A stretch of DNA of 64,000 nt from positions 124,001 through 188,000 of the forward strand of contig NZ_MKGQ01000002.1 of the NCBI RefSeq assembly GCF_001908105.1, in the 5' to 3' direction. This document shows, in pieces, positions 29,436 through 40,218 of the stretch. The notes beneath the pieces were generated by a model that worked only from the letters and a program-made list of their open reading frames with translations, had not been told where the DNA came from and did not search any database. Position 1 is the first letter of the stretch; each line of letters starts with the position of its first letter. The position numbers and the translations under genes are program-made. This DNA comes from Xenorhabdus eapokensis (GTDB taxonomy: Bacteria > Pseudomonadota > Gammaproteobacteria > Enterobacterales > Enterobacteriaceae).

Positions 29436-31168
29436 TGCGGCTCCTTATCGTAGTTCAACACGAGGCCGATAAAAGCATCTTCCATGGAAGGATTAGGGCG
29501 CTTATCCGTGGCAACCAGTTGTTTTAGTTCATCGGGTGTTCCGGCTGCAATCAATTTGCCCCGAAAGACCAGCCCGATACGATCACAATATTCGGCTTCC
29601 TCCATAAAGTGAGTTGTAACCATCACGGTGACCCCTTTGTCTACCATGCCGTTGATATGTAGCCAAAATTCGCGGCGGGTCAGCGGGTCAACACCCGAAG
29701 TGGGTTCATCCAAAAACAGAATATCAGGTTCGTGCATCAATGCGCAGGAAAGGGCAAGTCGTTGCTTAAATCCGAGCGGAAGGCTATCCGTCTTTTGATG
29801 TAAGATTGACCCAAGATTGAAAGCACGGATCATGTCAGACATCTTTTCTTGTTGATGGCGACCTTTCAGGCCGTAAACACCGGAGAAAAACTTAAGATTC
29901 TGCCCAACCGTCAGGTTGCCATACAGTGAGAATTTTTGCGCCATATAGCCAAGGTGTTGGCGGGCTTTGCCTGAACCGGTTTTTAAATCCATACCCAAAA
30001 CCAGCGCTTTGCCTGACGTCGGGATCATTAAACCACACATCATTTTGAAGGTCGTCGATTTTCCGGCTCCATTTGGCCCTAATAGGCCGAATATTTCTCC
30101 CCGTTTCACCTGAAAATCGACATGGTCAGTGGCAGCAAAATCGCCAAATTTTTTGGTCAGGCTACGGGCTTCTATCACGGTTTCCGTTGGGTTTGGCGGG
30201 ATTTGCGGCATTATTTCAGCCAATTCGGAACGATGGGATGGGCCGCCGCCCAATAAATCGATAAATGCATCTTCGAAACGGGGTTCGGCCTCTAGAATAT
30301 TGGTTTCAGGTAAATCGATCTGTTGAAGTAATTCGTTTTTATCCACCCCTTTTTTTAAGATCAGGCGAACATATTTTCCCTGAATGACACCATCAGTCAC
30401 TTGGGGTAAGGTAAGGGCGTGTTGCAGCATTTTGCGGCGCGCATCTTGTTTAACATCAAGCAAAAAAGATCGACCCGCAATATTTTGGGTTAAGTCTTGT
30501 GGCTGGCCGCGATAGAGCAGCTTACCGCGGTTCATCAGCAAAACATCACGACATAATTCGGCTTCGTCCAAATAAGAGGTGCTCCACAGGATCAGCATGC
30601 CGTCAGAAGCGAGTTCATGAACCATTTGCCATAATTCACGACGGGCGATGGGATCAACGCCCACACCAGGTTCATCCAGTAGCAAAACTTTCGGGCTACC
30701 CAATAAAGTACAAGCAAGCCCCAATTTTTGTTTCATACCACCGGACAATTTTCCGGCTAACCGTCCGGTAAAACGGGTTAAATCCGTGAAGGTGAGTAAT
30801 TTCTGAAAGGTGGTTTTGCGCTCTTCGCCAAGTACACCACGCAGGTCGGCATATAAAGTGAGATTTTCCATTACGGTTAAATCTTCATACAAGCCAAATT
30901 TCTGCGGCATGTAACCGAGGTCAGAACGGACTTGCACACTGTCCTTGATGGGATCAAGTCCCATAATTTCAATATTGCCGCTATCGGGCTTCAATAATCC
31001 GGCTAACATTCTTATCAGCGTGGTTTTTCCAGCGCCATCTGGGCCAACAAGACCCGTCACTGATCCGCCCTGAATTTCTGCTTGCAGATGGGATACAGCA
31101 GGAACCTCTAATCCTGGAAACGTTTTCTCCACGCCGTTCAGTTTTATCGTATAAGCTGAACTGGTCAT
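29432..31168 (-). CDS. ybhF: Tandem ABC ATPase of the YbhGFSR pump
   Basis: A 578-residue protein with two ABC domains. Domain 1 has [25 protein letters not shown] and [10 protein letters not shown]. Domain 2 has GPNGAGKST near residue 365, [15 protein letters not shown] as a variant signature, and [10 protein letters not shown]. It energises YbhR/YbhS. The start is the ATG at 31168, 9 bases after the ybhG stop. Confidence 0.95.
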   Translation of the reverse strand: MTSSAYTIKLNGVEKTFPGLEVPAVSHLQAEIQGGSVTGLVGPDGAGKTTLIRMLAGLLKPDSGNIEIMGLDPIKDSVQVRSDLGYMPQKFGLYEDLTVMENLTLYADLRGVLGEERKTTFQKLLTFTDLTRFTGRLAGKLSGGMKQKLGLACTLLGSPKVLLLDEPGVGVDPIARRELWQMVHELASDGMLILWSTSYLDEAELCRDVLLMNRGKLLYRGQPQDLTQNIAGRSFLLDVKQDARRKMLQHALTLPQVTDGVIQGKYVRLILKKGVDKNELLQQIDLPETNILEAEPRFEDAFIDLLGGGPSHRSELAEIMPQIPPNPTETVIEARSLTKKFGDFAATDHVDFQVKRGEIFGLLGPNGAGKSTTFKMMCGLMIPTSGKALVLGMDLKTGSGKARQHLGYMAQKFSLYGNLTVGQNLKFFSGVYGLKGRHQQEKMSDMIRAFNLGSILHQKTDSLPLGFKQRLALSCALMHEPDILFLDEPTSGVDPLTRREFWLHINGMVDKGVTVMVTTHFMEEAEYCDRIGLVFRGKLIAAGTPDELKQLVATDKRPNPSMEDAFIGLVLNYDKEPQ

Positions 31169-31177
31169 GTTATCGCC

Positions 31178-32170
31178 TTAGTTATTTATTTCAGCAAAGC
31201 GTAAAGTGACAGGCATGCCTTGTTTCAGCCCTTCATCGGGATCAAGGACAATAATGCGCAGGCGATACACTAAGTCTGTTCTTAAATCCGGTGTTTCGAC
31301 ATTTTTTGGGGTAAATTCGGCCGTTGGAGAAACAAAACCGATTTTGCCATGATAGGGTTGGTTTTTCCGCCCATCGGTATAAATCAGAACTTCCCGTCCG
31401 GCGATAGCCTGATTGAGATGAGGTTCATCAATATAGGCTCTGATCCAAACGGGATTGGTGAGTGACAGGGTAAAAACCGTGTTGCCAGCCGCCAGCATAG
31501 TGCCGGGTTCAATGGCTCTGGTCAGGATCATCCCTGCCGATGGAGAAGTGAGTTGAGTATCTTTTAGATCGAGTTCCGCCTGTGCTACCGTTGCTTCTGC
31601 CTGAATAAGTTGGGCTTTTGCTGCCGCGATTTCTTCTATGCGATAACCCGTCTCGAACTGCCGCAATTTATCTTTTGCCGCCTGGTAAGCAGCCAGTGCC
31701 TGATTGCGTCCGGTTCTGGCATTTTCCAGCTCATTGGCGGAAATGGTTTTGCTTTGCCATAAGCCCTGCTGGCGTTTCAGGAAACTATCGGCAAAATGGA
31801 AGGCTGACTCTTTTTGCTTTACTTCAGCACGTACTTGAGCGATTTCTTCGCTGCGATAACCCGCCTCAGCTTTGGCAAGATTGGCCTTGGCGACATCACG
31901 CGCCGCTTTGGCCTGATTCAAGGCATTAATAAAGGGAGCATCATCAAGGCGACCAAGCATCTGGTTCACCGTTATGGCATCACCTTCATCCACTTGTAGT
32001 TCAGCCAGTTTACCGGCAACCCGAAAACTGAGGTTGACCGTCCTGATATCGACATTGCCATACAGGGTTAGCTCCCTGCTATTTTGTTCCTGATAATAGT
32101 AGATACCGACAATCGCACCGATAACAACAATGAGCGCCAATAGGGCAAGAGCAAACTTTTTACTGTTCAT
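31178..32170 (-). CDS. ybhG: HlyD-family membrane fusion protein YbhG
   Basis: A 330-residue periplasmic adaptor with one N-terminal membrane anchor ([21 protein letters not shown]). The lipoyl halves flank a long coiled coil at about residues 85-200, rich in Ala, Glu and Gln ([37 protein letters not shown]). It would link YbhRS to an outer-membrane channel such as TolC. First structural gene of the operon after cecR. Confidence 0.95.
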   Translation of the reverse strand: MNSKKFALALLALIVVIGAIVGIYYYQEQNSRELTLYGNVDIRTVNLSFRVAGKLAELQVDEGDAITVNQMLGRLDDAPFINALNQAKAARDVAKANLAKAEAGYRSEEIAQVRAEVKQKESAFHFADSFLKRQQGLWQSKTISANELENARTGRNQALAAYQAAKDKLRQFETGYRIEEIAAAKAQLIQAEATVAQAELDLKDTQLTSPSAGMILTRAIEPGTMLAAGNTVFTLSLTNPVWIRAYIDEPHLNQAIAGREVLIYTDGRKNQPYHGKIGFVSPTAEFTPKNVETPDLRTDLVYRLRIIVLDPDEGLKQGMPVTLRFAEINN

Positions 32171-32249
32171 ACCATCCCTTATGCCTTGTTCAATTTATAC
32201 CTTCTATCTTTCAAGTGGTGGCTTCGTTGGTTATGCCATTGCTTAAGAG

Positions 32250-32945
32250 CTATTGGGTATGCATTTTTGATTTCTCTCTTAACCCATCAAGCAATAAATT
32301 GATGTGCTGAGATAAAACCTGATTGATTAATTCGTATTCTTTGGCACCAATATTGTCCCATCCGGTTTGGCGCAATAAGGCTTCACGAGCCAGACGGAAA
32401 GAAAGGATCTCACCCAATAAAGCATGAGTGTGGATTTGGGTGGAAATTTGGCGTTCATCAGCGCCGATATAATTGGCGATGAGTTTATTCATTCGGGAAT
32501 AAATGGGAGCCAGTCCCTGTTCATGCATGACACTGTAAGCCGCTGTCGGCGTCAATTGTTCATGGGACATGATCCGGCTGATATTGATACTGCTTTTCTC
32601 AAAAATCAGGCGGTTATAGCTCACCATTCCCTGATGAATAAATGCCAATATTGGATCTTTTGGATAGGGTTTTGGTGTCTTGGCAAAAAAATGATCAATG
32701 GCTTCAATGAGGGGGGAAAACTCCGCTTTTAGCTTATCGGCAATATGTTGCACAACTGTGAGGTATAATCCTTCTTTGGAACCGAAATAATATGCGATAG
32801 CTGCAATATTTTGCTGTGCAAGTTGGGCAATGTTACGGGTAGTCGCACCATCCAGACCAGATTTGCCAAAAATTTCTATCGCTGCTTCCAGAAGTTGTTG
32901 TTTGGCTTGTTCGCCGCGTAATGTCTGGGCCTTCTTTGCTGACAT
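32250..32945 (-). CDS. cecR: TetR-family repressor CecR
   Basis: A 231-residue regulator with a TetR helix-turn-helix at about residues 14-60 (AAIEIFGKSGLDGATTRNIA, AYYFGSKEGLYL) and the CecR C-terminal ligand domain (SREQLTPTAAYSVMHEQ-like, AHALLGEILSFRLAREA-like). E. coli CecR (YbiH) controls ybhGFSR and the divergent rhlE. The ATG at 32945 (MSAKKAQTLRGEQ) is chosen because it fits the family; the longer upstream frame adds a non-conserved 52 residues. Confidence 0.92.
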   Translation of the reverse strand: MSAKKAQTLRGEQAKQQLLEAAIEIFGKSGLDGATTRNIAQLAQQNIAAIAYYFGSKEGLYLTVVQHIADKLKAEFSPLIEAIDHFFAKTPKPYPKDPILAFIHQGMVSYNRLIFEKSSINISRIMSHEQLTPTAAYSVMHEQGLAPIYSRMNKLIANYIGADERQISTQIHTHALLGEILSFRLAREALLRQTGWDNIGAKEYELINQVLSQHINLLLDGLREKSKMHTQ

Positions 32946-33315
32946 GTCAAAATATTTCCTGTGACAAAGCGTTTTCGGGAGTGTCGAAAAATATATCAAT
33001 CGTATGATTAACTTTAAAACTAAAGCAAGTAGATGTAAAGTTGCTACAAATTGTCTTTTTAATAGACGCCCATAAAAAATAATCGTCCAGTTTTGGCTCA
33101 TTTCCCTTGGCTAAAGAGATTTAGTCAATTTTAGACGAATTTATTACTCTCTTTGACCTGCGTTGCAAGACATATCTGTTATACTCATGCCCTATTTATA
33201 TACGGTGCATTGCAGTTTGTGTAGTTTCTTTGCGTTTTATCGCGTCTGTTTTCTTCCCATAAAACTGCCCCTGAATTGATATCAGGCATGGTGAAGTCTG
33301 GAGTATTTCTTATTT

Positions 33316-34677
33316 ATGAATTTTGAGTCACTCGGCTTGAAGGCTGATATTTTGCGTGCCGTTGAAGAACAAGGCTACGTGGAACCTACCCCTATTCAGC
33401 AGCAGGCCATTCCTGTTGTGTTATCCGGCAAAGATCTATTAGCCAGTGCCCAGACAGGTACAGGAAAAACCGCAGGGTTTACTTTGCCTATCCTGCAACT
33501 CTTGAGCGAATCCCCGATTCAGGCAAAAGGCCGCCGTCCGGTCAGGGTGTTGATTTTAACCCCAACCAGAGAACTGGCGGCTCAGGTGGGGGAAAATGTA
33601 CGTAGTTACAGCAAATACCTCAGATTACGTTCGTTTGTGGTATTCGGCGGTGTCAGTATCAATCCACAGATGATGAAACTGCGCGGTGGTGTGGATATTC
33701 TGGTAGCAACGCCGGGGCGCTTGCTGGATTTAGAGCACCAAAATGCGGTAGATCTTTCTCGCGTAGAGATCCTGGTTTTAGATGAAGCTGACCGCATGTT
33801 AGACATGGGCTTTATTCACGATATTCGTCGTGTGTTGAGCAAGCTGCCAGCAAAACGCCAAAACTTGCTCTTTTCTGCAACATTCTCTGATGAAATTAAA
33901 AACCTCGCCAGTAAATTACTGAAAGAGCCAGTCAGCGTAGAAGTGGCACGGCGTAACTCAGCCTCTGAGCAAATTGAACAAGCAATCCATTTTGTGGACA
34001 AAAAGCGCAAGGGTGAATTGCTCTCTTACATGATCGGTAGCCAGAACTGGCAACAGGTGCTGGTATTTACGCGTACCAAACATGGTGCAAACCGGTTGGC
34101 GGAGCAATTGAATAAAGATGGTGTAACTGCTGCGGCGATCCACGGTAACAAAAGTCAGGGAGCAAGAACCCGTGCGCTGTCTGATTTTAAGACAGGGAAA
34201 ATCCGCGCGTTGGTAGCAACGGATATCGCTGCCCGTGGACTGGATATTGACCAATTACCCTATGTCGTCAACTATGAGCTGCCAAATGTTGCCGAAGATT
34301 ATGTGCATCGCATTGGCCGTACAGGGCGTGCAGAAGCTACAGGGCAAGCAATATCGCTGGTGTGTGTCGATGAACATAAGCTCCTGAAAGATATTGAGCG
34401 CCTGTTGAAGCGGGAAATTCCACGCATTGCTATTTCGGGTTATGAACCTGATCCTTCTATCAAAGCTGAGCCTATCCAAAACGGCCGCAATAGCCGTGAT
34501 AATAACTCTCGTGGTAATAACTCTCGTGGTAATAATCCACGAAGTGATAATCAACATAGTAATAACCCGCGCGGTAATAACCCACATAGAAATGGTAAAC
34601 CAAGCCATGCCAAACAAAATCGGGTAAATAAAGGTCGGGCAAGCAAAACTCCACGTGCTTCGGTGGCGGGAGAGTAA
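33316..34677 (+). CDS. rhlE: DEAD-box RNA helicase RhlE
   Basis: A 453-residue helicase with the Q motif ([11 protein letters not shown]), [24 protein letters not shown] ([13 protein letters not shown]), SAT, and motif [10 protein letters not shown]. It unwinds short RNA duplexes and affects ribosome maturation. The tail from about residue 390 is low complexity, built of NNSRGN-like repeats rich in Asn, Arg and Gly, probably for RNA binding. Divergent from cecR, as in E. coli, and 3 nt from dusC. Confidence 0.96.
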   Translation: MNFESLGLKADILRAVEEQGYVEPTPIQQQAIPVVLSGKDLLASAQTGTGKTAGFTLPILQLLSESPIQAKGRRPVRVLILTPTRELAAQVGENVRSYSKYLRLRSFVVFGGVSINPQMMKLRGGVDILVATPGRLLDLEHQNAVDLSRVEILVLDEADRMLDMGFIHDIRRVLSKLPAKRQNLLFSATFSDEIKNLASKLLKEPVSVEVARRNSASEQIEQAIHFVDKKRKGELLSYMIGSQNWQQVLVFTRTKHGANRLAEQLNKDGVTAAAIHGNKSQGARTRALSDFKTGKIRALVATDIAARGLDIDQLPYVVNYELPNVAEDYVHRIGRTGRAEATGQAISLVCVDEHKLLKDIERLLKREIPRIAISGYEPDPSIKAEPIQNGRNSRDNNSRGNNSRGNNPRSDNQHSNNPRGNNPHRNGKPSHAKQNRVNKGRASKTPRASVAGE

Positions 34678-34680
34678 TTC

Positions 34681-35664
34681 ATGCGCGTTTTGCTGGCTCC
34701 TATGGAAGGGGTTTTGGATTCTCTGGTTAGGGAACTGTTGAGTGAAATCAATGACTATGACCTGTGTATCACTGAATTCCTGCGTGTAGTTGACAGCTTA
34801 CTGCCGGTAAAGTCCTTTTACCGGTTGTGCCCTGAACTGCATCATCAGAGCCGTACACCAGCGGGAACGCCTGTCAGGCTCCAGCTCCTTGGGCAATATC
34901 CAGAATGGTTGGCAGAAAATGCTGTCAGGGCGGTTGAATTGGGATCATGGGGTGTCGATTTAAACTGTGGTTGTCCGTCCAAGGCAGTCAATGGCAGTGG
35001 TGGAGGCGCCAGTTTATTAAAAGATCCCGAACTCATTTATCAGGGAGCTAAAGCCATGCGTGAAGCCGTGCCTGCCCATTTGCCGGTAACGGTAAAAGTA
35101 CGTCTGGGATGGGATTCTGCTGCACGCCAATTTGAGATTGCGGATGCCGTCCAGCAAGCGGGTGCAACCGAGCTGGTTGTGCATGGGCGAACCAAAGAAG
35201 ATGGTTATAAAGCAGAGCGTATCAACTGGAAGGCGATAGGGGAAATTCGGCGTCGCCTCGCTATTCCTGTCATTGCCAACGGTGAAATTTGGGATTGGCA
35301 GAGTGCCCAGGAGTGTATCAAAACGACAGGGTGTGCTGCCGTAATGATAGGACGTGGCGCCCTGCATGTGCCAAACTTGAGTCGTGTCATTAAATATAAT
35401 GAACCAAAGATGCCGTGGCGTGGTGTACTCAAGCTGTTGCAAAAATATACTTATCTGGAAAAACAGGGGGATACGGGGCTTTATCACGTTGCCCGCATCA
35501 AGCAATGGCTAGGATATTTGCGCAAAGAGTATCATGAAGCGGATGAATTATTTATGCAAATCAGAGTATTAAAAACATCTGCTGAGATCGCTAACGTTAT
35601 TTCTTCTGCTGTAGATAAATGTTTACTGCGGCATTTTACCCAAGAGTCTCAAATCTTCTGTTAG
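34681..35664 (+). CDS. dusC: tRNA-dihydrouridine(16) synthase DusC
   Basis: A 327-residue FMN enzyme that reduces U16 of tRNA. Motifs: [11 protein letters not shown] at the N-terminus, [20 protein letters not shown] (catalytic Cys near residue 100), [13 protein letters not shown] and VMIGRGAL. It is close to E. coli DusC throughout. Starting 3 nt after rhlE, it is probably co-transcribed, unlike in E. coli where the two genes lie apart. Confidence 0.95.
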   Translation: MRVLLAPMEGVLDSLVRELLSEINDYDLCITEFLRVVDSLLPVKSFYRLCPELHHQSRTPAGTPVRLQLLGQYPEWLAENAVRAVELGSWGVDLNCGCPSKAVNGSGGGASLLKDPELIYQGAKAMREAVPAHLPVTVKVRLGWDSAARQFEIADAVQQAGATELVVHGRTKEDGYKAERINWKAIGEIRRRLAIPVIANGEIWDWQSAQECIKTTGCAAVMIGRGALHVPNLSRVIKYNEPKMPWRGVLKLLQKYTYLEKQGDTGLYHVARIKQWLGYLRKEYHEADELFMQIRVLKTSAEIANVISSAVDKCLLRHFTQESQIFC

Positions 35665-36039
35665 CCGGATTTATCCCTCCAGTGATATAGTGACATCGCA
35701 TATTATATATAGCGTTATATAGTGTCTCTATATTTGGTTGTGTATTCAATCCGTTAATTCTGTTGCGAAGTGTAAGATTTTCACGCTTTCAACGACTTGT
35801 TCTTTAATCCCTGCCTGGCATGCGCTCAAGTTGAAAGGTTCGTTGGCAAAATCGACATTTTACTTCAGTCATCGCCATTTAATTTCTCCGAAAAAAGGGG
35901 AATTTTAGACCAACATCTACGGATTGAATACGTGACCCAATTTTTTAATAATAATCTTATTCCATTTATTAGGGGATTAATAGGAAAAGGTATAATTAAT
36001 ATATAATGATTTATTAATACATTCATTAGATTTTATATA
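35665..36039. other. Intergenic region after dusC
   Basis: No convincing gene. A plus-strand frame (35797-36006) lacks a ribosome site and family resemblance. Bases 35919-35940 are 20/22 identical to 10718-10739. The rest is AT-rich. Confidence 0.4.
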
Positions 36040-36070
36040 CCCACAGGCCGAATACTAATTGGCCTGTGGG
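36040..36070. terminator. Strong hairpin between dusC and sseA
   Basis: A perfect 10-bp stem (CCCACAGGCC / GGCCTGTGGG) with an 11-nt loop, followed by TTCATTTATT on the plus strand and T-rich sequence on the other side; it can serve both convergent genes. Confidence 0.75.
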
Positions 36071-36190
36071 TTCATTTATTGTTACTTTTACAATTTTCAA
36101 TCCTTTTCATCAATGTGTTAAATTAAGGCGTAGAAGAGAAATCGAATTTGTAAATCAGTAAACTCATCGCTATTTATTCGTTCTAATCAG

Positions 36191-37030
36191 CTATTTTTCT
36201 AATGGAAGTGAATCATCGGCTCCCCATTCAGCCCAGGAGCCATCATATAATCCTGCTTCTTTATGACCAATCATATCAAGTCCCAAAACTAAAATAGCGG
36301 CTGTCATGCCAGAGCCACAACTGGCTATGATGGGTTGGTCTAAATCAATACCTTGCTTGCGAAATATTGTCGTAATTTCTTCTACTGGCTTATAACGCCC
36401 ATTATCAATCAGGGCTGTCCACGGAACATTTTTAGCTCCGGGAAGGTGTCCCATTCTCAAACCTGGGCGGGGTTCTGGCACTTTTGCCTGAAAACGATCT
36501 TCTGCTCTGGCATCCACAAATTGTACTGCTATCTCATTACGGAGAGCATCGAGGATTTGCGCCTGAGAACAGACTTTTTCAGGGATAAACTGCACATTGA
36601 AAATTTCAGATGAGCGGGTCACTTTTCCTGATTCGGTTGGATAACCAGCTTGTTGCCAGCTTTGTAAGCCTCCTTCGAGGATACGGATATGACGAGCACC
36701 AAAGATGTTGAATGTCCACCATGCCCGTGGAGCAGAAAACATATTGCCTTGATCGTAAATGACCACCAGATGATTTTCACTGATACCCATTTTACCGACA
36801 ACCTGACGGAAAGTTTCCGGCTCTGGCAGCATGTGTGGCAGATTGGTTTGTAGATTGGCAACCTTATCAAGATCAAAAAATTGTGCACCCGGAATGTGTT
36901 TTTCTAACCAGAGTTGATGATAATCAACGGTTTGGGTGGGCATTGGAGCACTGGCATCAACCACAACGATATTCTCATCATGGCGATGTTCGTTTAACCA
37001 TTGTGGACTGACAAAATATTCATTTTTCAT
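36191..37030 (-). CDS. sseA: 3-mercaptopyruvate sulfurtransferase
   Basis: A 279-residue tandem rhodanese protein. The catalytic loop of the second domain is SCGSGMTAA near residue 237, with the CGSG-T/V pattern of mercaptopyruvate rather than thiosulfate enzymes. Other landmarks: HIPGAQFFDLDKV, DQGNMFSAPRAWW and EPRPGLRMGHLPGAKNVPW. The ATG at 37030 has AGGAAG 4 nt upstream and is preferred over the ATG at 37042, which has no such site. Confidence 0.93.
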   Translation of the reverse strand: MKNEYFVSPQWLNEHRHDENIVVVDASAPMPTQTVDYHQLWLEKHIPGAQFFDLDKVANLQTNLPHMLPEPETFRQVVGKMGISENHLVVIYDQGNMFSAPRAWWTFNIFGARHIRILEGGLQSWQQAGYPTESGKVTRSSEIFNVQFIPEKVCSQAQILDALRNEIAVQFVDARAEDRFQAKVPEPRPGLRMGHLPGAKNVPWTALIDNGRYKPVEEITTIFRKQGIDLDQPIIASCGSGMTAAILVLGLDMIGHKEAGLYDGSWAEWGADDSLPLEK

Positions 37031-37069
37031 GAGCTTCCTCATCGGGTGTTACGATACAAACCAACGTAT

Positions 37070-37225
37070 TTATTGTTGCCCTGTTGGCGCATTTTCCTGC
37101 TGAGTCTGTTGTGGTGCTTCTATTGGTGTAGTTGAGCGGGTATATATATTCATCCCTGCCAGAAAGATCCCACCAATTGAGCCGATGGAAAATAATATAA
37201 TGATAATAAGCAGGATTTTTTTCAT
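37070..37225 (-). CDS. Small single-helix membrane protein, unknown
   Basis: A 51-residue protein: a positively charged start (MKK), one long hydrophobic helix (ILLIIIILFSIGSIGGIFLAG) and a soluble tail rich in Gln, Thr and Pro. A lipobox is not seen. The ATG at 37225 is chosen because the longer frame (from 37318) adds residues unlike any signal sequence. It lies between sseA and dinG, on the sseA strand. Function unknown. Confidence 0.55.
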   Translation of the reverse strand: MKKILLIIIILFSIGSIGGIFLAGMNIYTRSTTPIEAPQQTQQENAPTGQQ

Positions 37226-37437
37226 CTCTGTGTCCAATAAGGTTTTAATAAAAAGAGGATAACAATCATCAAAATCCAAAAGATAGAAAGCCAAAAGTAT
37301 ATCGGCTTCTAGAGGCAAGACAAGCGATAAACTATTTTTGCAAAAGCTGGAAACTGTTTCCCAGTAATGGCCTTATAAGGCTGATCTGAGATTCACTCTA
37401 TGAGAGAATAGCTCCTCATTTTTAAGCAGAAAAATTC

Positions 37438-38517
37438 ATGGCACTTTCCAGTTCAATAAAAAATCAGATTAGTCAGTGGCATAAAGCATTGTCTATCCAT
37501 ATTGATGGTTTCATTCCACGCGCGCCGCAACGCCAAATGATCGCTGAGGTTGCGATGACATTAGCGGATGAAGAAGGGCGGCATTTGGTGATAGAAGCAT
37601 CAACAGGAGTAGGAAAAACGTTGTCATATCTGATCCCTGGGATTGCCATCAGTCGGGCAGAACAGAAACCATTGGTGGTCAGTACAGCCAATGTTGCTTT
37701 ACAAGATCAAATCTACAGCAAGGATTTACCGCTGCTGCGTAAGATTATTCCTGACCTGAAATACACGGGCGCTTTTGGTCGGGCACGTTATGTCTGTCCG
37801 CGCAACTTGGAAGCCATTTGCGCCGCAGAAGGAGAGCAGATTGACTTGATGTTTCTGGTTGAAGACCAGACTGAAATTGCCAATAGTGAAGAGCGGGAAC
37901 TATGTCGTCGATTGCGCAGTGATTATACGACATTTGTTTGGGATGGCTTACGTGATCACCATAAACTGGCACTGACAGATTCTCTGTGGACAAAAATCAG
38001 TACGGATAAAATGAACTGTCTGGCGCGCAATTGTCAGTTTTACTCCCGTTGTCCATTTTTTCTTGCCCGTAGGGAAATTGAAGATGCGGATGTTGTCGTC
38101 GCCAATCACTCTTTGGTTATGGCTGCGTTGGAAAGTGAATCTGTTTTGCCGGAAGCAAAAAATCTACTGTTGGTTCTGGATGAAGGGCACCATATTCCTG
38201 AAGTAGCAAGGGATGCCCTGGAAGTTGAAGGGGAAATAACTTTATTCCAGCTTAATGGGCAGTTAGATGCATTTATCCGTCATGTAGAACAGTACCTGGT
38301 TCAATTTCGGCCGACCAAACCGCCTGCTTTGGCAAATATCCCTCGATTGCAGACTCATTGTGCAACAATCCGTGAACACTTTACGGAATTGGCGGAGATA
38401 ACACAGGCATTATTGCCTGAGCGTGGTGAAGCGGAAGAATATTTATCCAATCGCATTGCATCAATGTTCCATCTTGATAACTTGGTTTTGATGTATCTTA
38501 TAATCATTGATCATTAA
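37438..38517 (+). pseudogene. dinG: Truncated ATP-dependent DNA helicase DinG
   Basis: The first ~340 codons match DinG: EASTGVGKT (Walker A), the iron-sulfur cysteines (YVCPRNLE, NCLARNC, SRCPFF) and LVLDEGHHIPEVARDAL. The family is about 700 residues long; here similarity stops near EEYLSNRI (about 38450) and an unrelated 15-20 residue tail ends at 38517. Helicase motifs III-VI are missing and no second half is found in the window. The break coincides with the end of the AT-rich natural-product operon, whose last stop codon is at 38461-38463. No SOS box with the right spacing was found upstream. Confidence 0.9.
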
Positions 38518-39090
38518 CCCTTGCAAGAAACTCTCATCATGAGAGCTTAAAATAAAAATTTTTTTGTCGGCAAAGGATTTGATCATCTTCCTAAAAAAAG
38601 TGATTGATTTTAAATCAAGACCATTAGTGGGTTCATCAAAAATATAAACATCAACATCAGACATTAATGCTGATGTCAGTAAAAATTTCTTTTTAGTGCC
38701 TAAAGACATATTGCCGAATTCTGTATTTAAGTAATGAGAGATATCAAAACCTGTTAAATAATCTACCAAATGAGCGTTATGATTTATCTTTTTATAACGT
38801 TTGGTTAAATTAATGATATCAAGGCCAGTAAGAAAATGGTAAAAATTAACTTGGTCAGATAGATAAAAACCTTGCTTTTGCAAGTTGAATAAATGATTTT
38901 TATGATCTTTGACAAAATTGATTTTACCTTTATTCATCTTTTTAATGCCAGAAAGGCAAGAAAGAAAGGTTGTCTTGCCAGAACCATTGATGCCAGTGAT
39001 ACGATTTATACCAATATTAAATTGACAATTAACATTTGAGAATATCTTTCTACTACCAACCATCGTCTCCAGTTCAATGATATCAAGCAT
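38461..39090 (-). CDS. ABC exporter ATPase of the RiPP cluster
   Basis: A 209-residue single-domain ATPase. Walker A is GINGSGKTT (33-41), the signature is degenerate (MSLGT, 129-133, instead of LSGGQ), and Walker B is VYIFDEPTNGLD (148-159), followed by the H-loop (ILSSHDESF). It pairs with the permease just upstream (8-nt overlap, AGGAGG before its ATG) and would drive export of the finished product or give immunity. Last gene of the operon; its stop codon lies at the dinG breakpoint. AT-rich. Confidence 0.88.
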   Translation of the reverse strand: MLDIIELETMVGSRKIFSNVNCQFNIGINRITGINGSGKTTFLSCLSGIKKMNKGKINFVKDHKNHLFNLQKQGFYLSDQVNFYHFLTGLDIINLTKRYKKINHNAHLVDYLTGFDISHYLNTEFGNMSLGTKKKFLLTSALMSDVDVYIFDEPTNGLDLKSITFFRKMIKSFADKKIFILSSHDESFLQGLMINDYKIHQNQVIKMEH

Positions 39091-40210
39091 AAATATATCC
39101 TCCTAAACAAGAAAATAAAACTATGGAACATAATGTGAGTAATTTTGTATAGTGTGTCTTTGATAGGTTCATTAGTGCAGTGAAAACAGATATTACATAA
39201 TAATAAAGAAATAAAACTATATACAATGAATTTGTCACAAAGAGGATGAATACACAACATGAGATAGTAAAAACAGAAAGGCATATACAATAATGAAGAA
39301 ACCGAAGTTTTTTTGTTGATAGAAAATTAATTAGTTGACAAAGGTGATTTTTATTGGTGTGAATTAAATTATAGAATAATATCATTGAGATATAGAGCAT
39401 GAATCCAAAATAACCTATTGTAATATAATTGATTTTTTTAGGTGCTTGTTGACAAGCTATATAAGCGGTGAAATATAAAACAACTATTGATGTGATCATA
39501 TTCACAACAAACGTTTTGTTAGTTGAGAGGAAATAAGATAAATCTATAATATAAGGAGATAAAAGTTTATTAGATAAAACAACACCATTTCTTTGATAAT
39601 TTTTTTTATCTTTTTTCTCATGAATAAATAGCTGAAAAGAAATGGTTAAAATAATAAAGGTATAAATTAAATTATGTAGTGGACTATATCTAAAAATAGA
39701 TAGGAAAATAAACAAAAATGATAATATTATGGTGTGAGAGAATTTTAATTCTGACAAGGAAAATCCAATTACGGCAAAAGATATGATCAAGAATAATACA
39801 GAAGTGACTTGTGATAATGGATTGACACTATCAGATAATAATCCTATAAAAAAGAAAATAGAAATAGGTATAGCACTATAAGCCATAAAAATAATTCGGC
39901 ATATAAAGAAAGTTCTTTTGTCTATTAATGATGAAATAAGACTATTTGAGTGTTTTAATGGAAATAACGGTTTTTGTACTGAATAAAAGATAACATATGC
40001 CAGCAGGAATATTGATATCAAGTAAAGGGAGGTTATCATGTTATTTGTAGTTATTACATATTGTGATAAATGTATCAATCCGATAAAAATCCCTCCCGCT
40101 TTTGCTGGAATAAATAAAAAACATAAAAATAAAATAAGATTTTTATTCCCTGATGCAAATTGTTTTATTTTACCTTTGTATTCTAATATATCTGCAATAA
40201 GTAAATTCAT
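39083..40210 (-). CDS. ABC exporter permease of the RiPP cluster
   Basis: A 375-residue polytopic membrane protein with about ten hydrophobic segments and no soluble domain; no C39 peptidase domain is present, so it does not process the precursor itself. AGGAGG precedes the ATG. Its sequence is not close to a named permease family that I recognise; the role is inferred from coupling to the ATPase gene. Eight bases separate it from the TauD-like gene. Confidence 0.75.
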   Translation of the reverse strand: MNLLIADILEYKGKIKQFASGNKNLILFLCFLFIPAKAGGIFIGLIHLSQYVITTNNMITSLYLISIFLLAYVIFYSVQKPLFPLKHSNSLISSLIDKRTFFICRIIFMAYSAIPISIFFFIGLLSDSVNPLSQVTSVLFLIISFAVIGFSLSELKFSHTIILSFLFIFLSIFRYSPLHNLIYTFIILTISFQLFIHEKKDKKNYQRNGVVLSNKLLSPYIIDLSYFLSTNKTFVVNMITSIVVLYFTAYIACQQAPKKINYITIGYFGFMLYISMILFYNLIHTNKNHLCQLINFLSTKKLRFLHYCICLSVFTISCCVFILFVTNSLYIVLFLYYYVISVFTALMNLSKTHYTKLLTLCSIVLFSCLGGYIYA

Positions 40211-40218
40211 TTTTCCTC

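Noticed and set aside
35797..36006. 69-codon plus-strand ORF after dusC
   Set aside because: No ribosome site or family resemblance and AT-rich spacer composition; treated as chance.
37340..37365. Possible LexA box upstream of dinG (CTGGAAACTG...CCCAG)
   Set aside because: The CTG and CAG ends are 12 bases apart instead of 10, so it does not fit the SOS box spacing.
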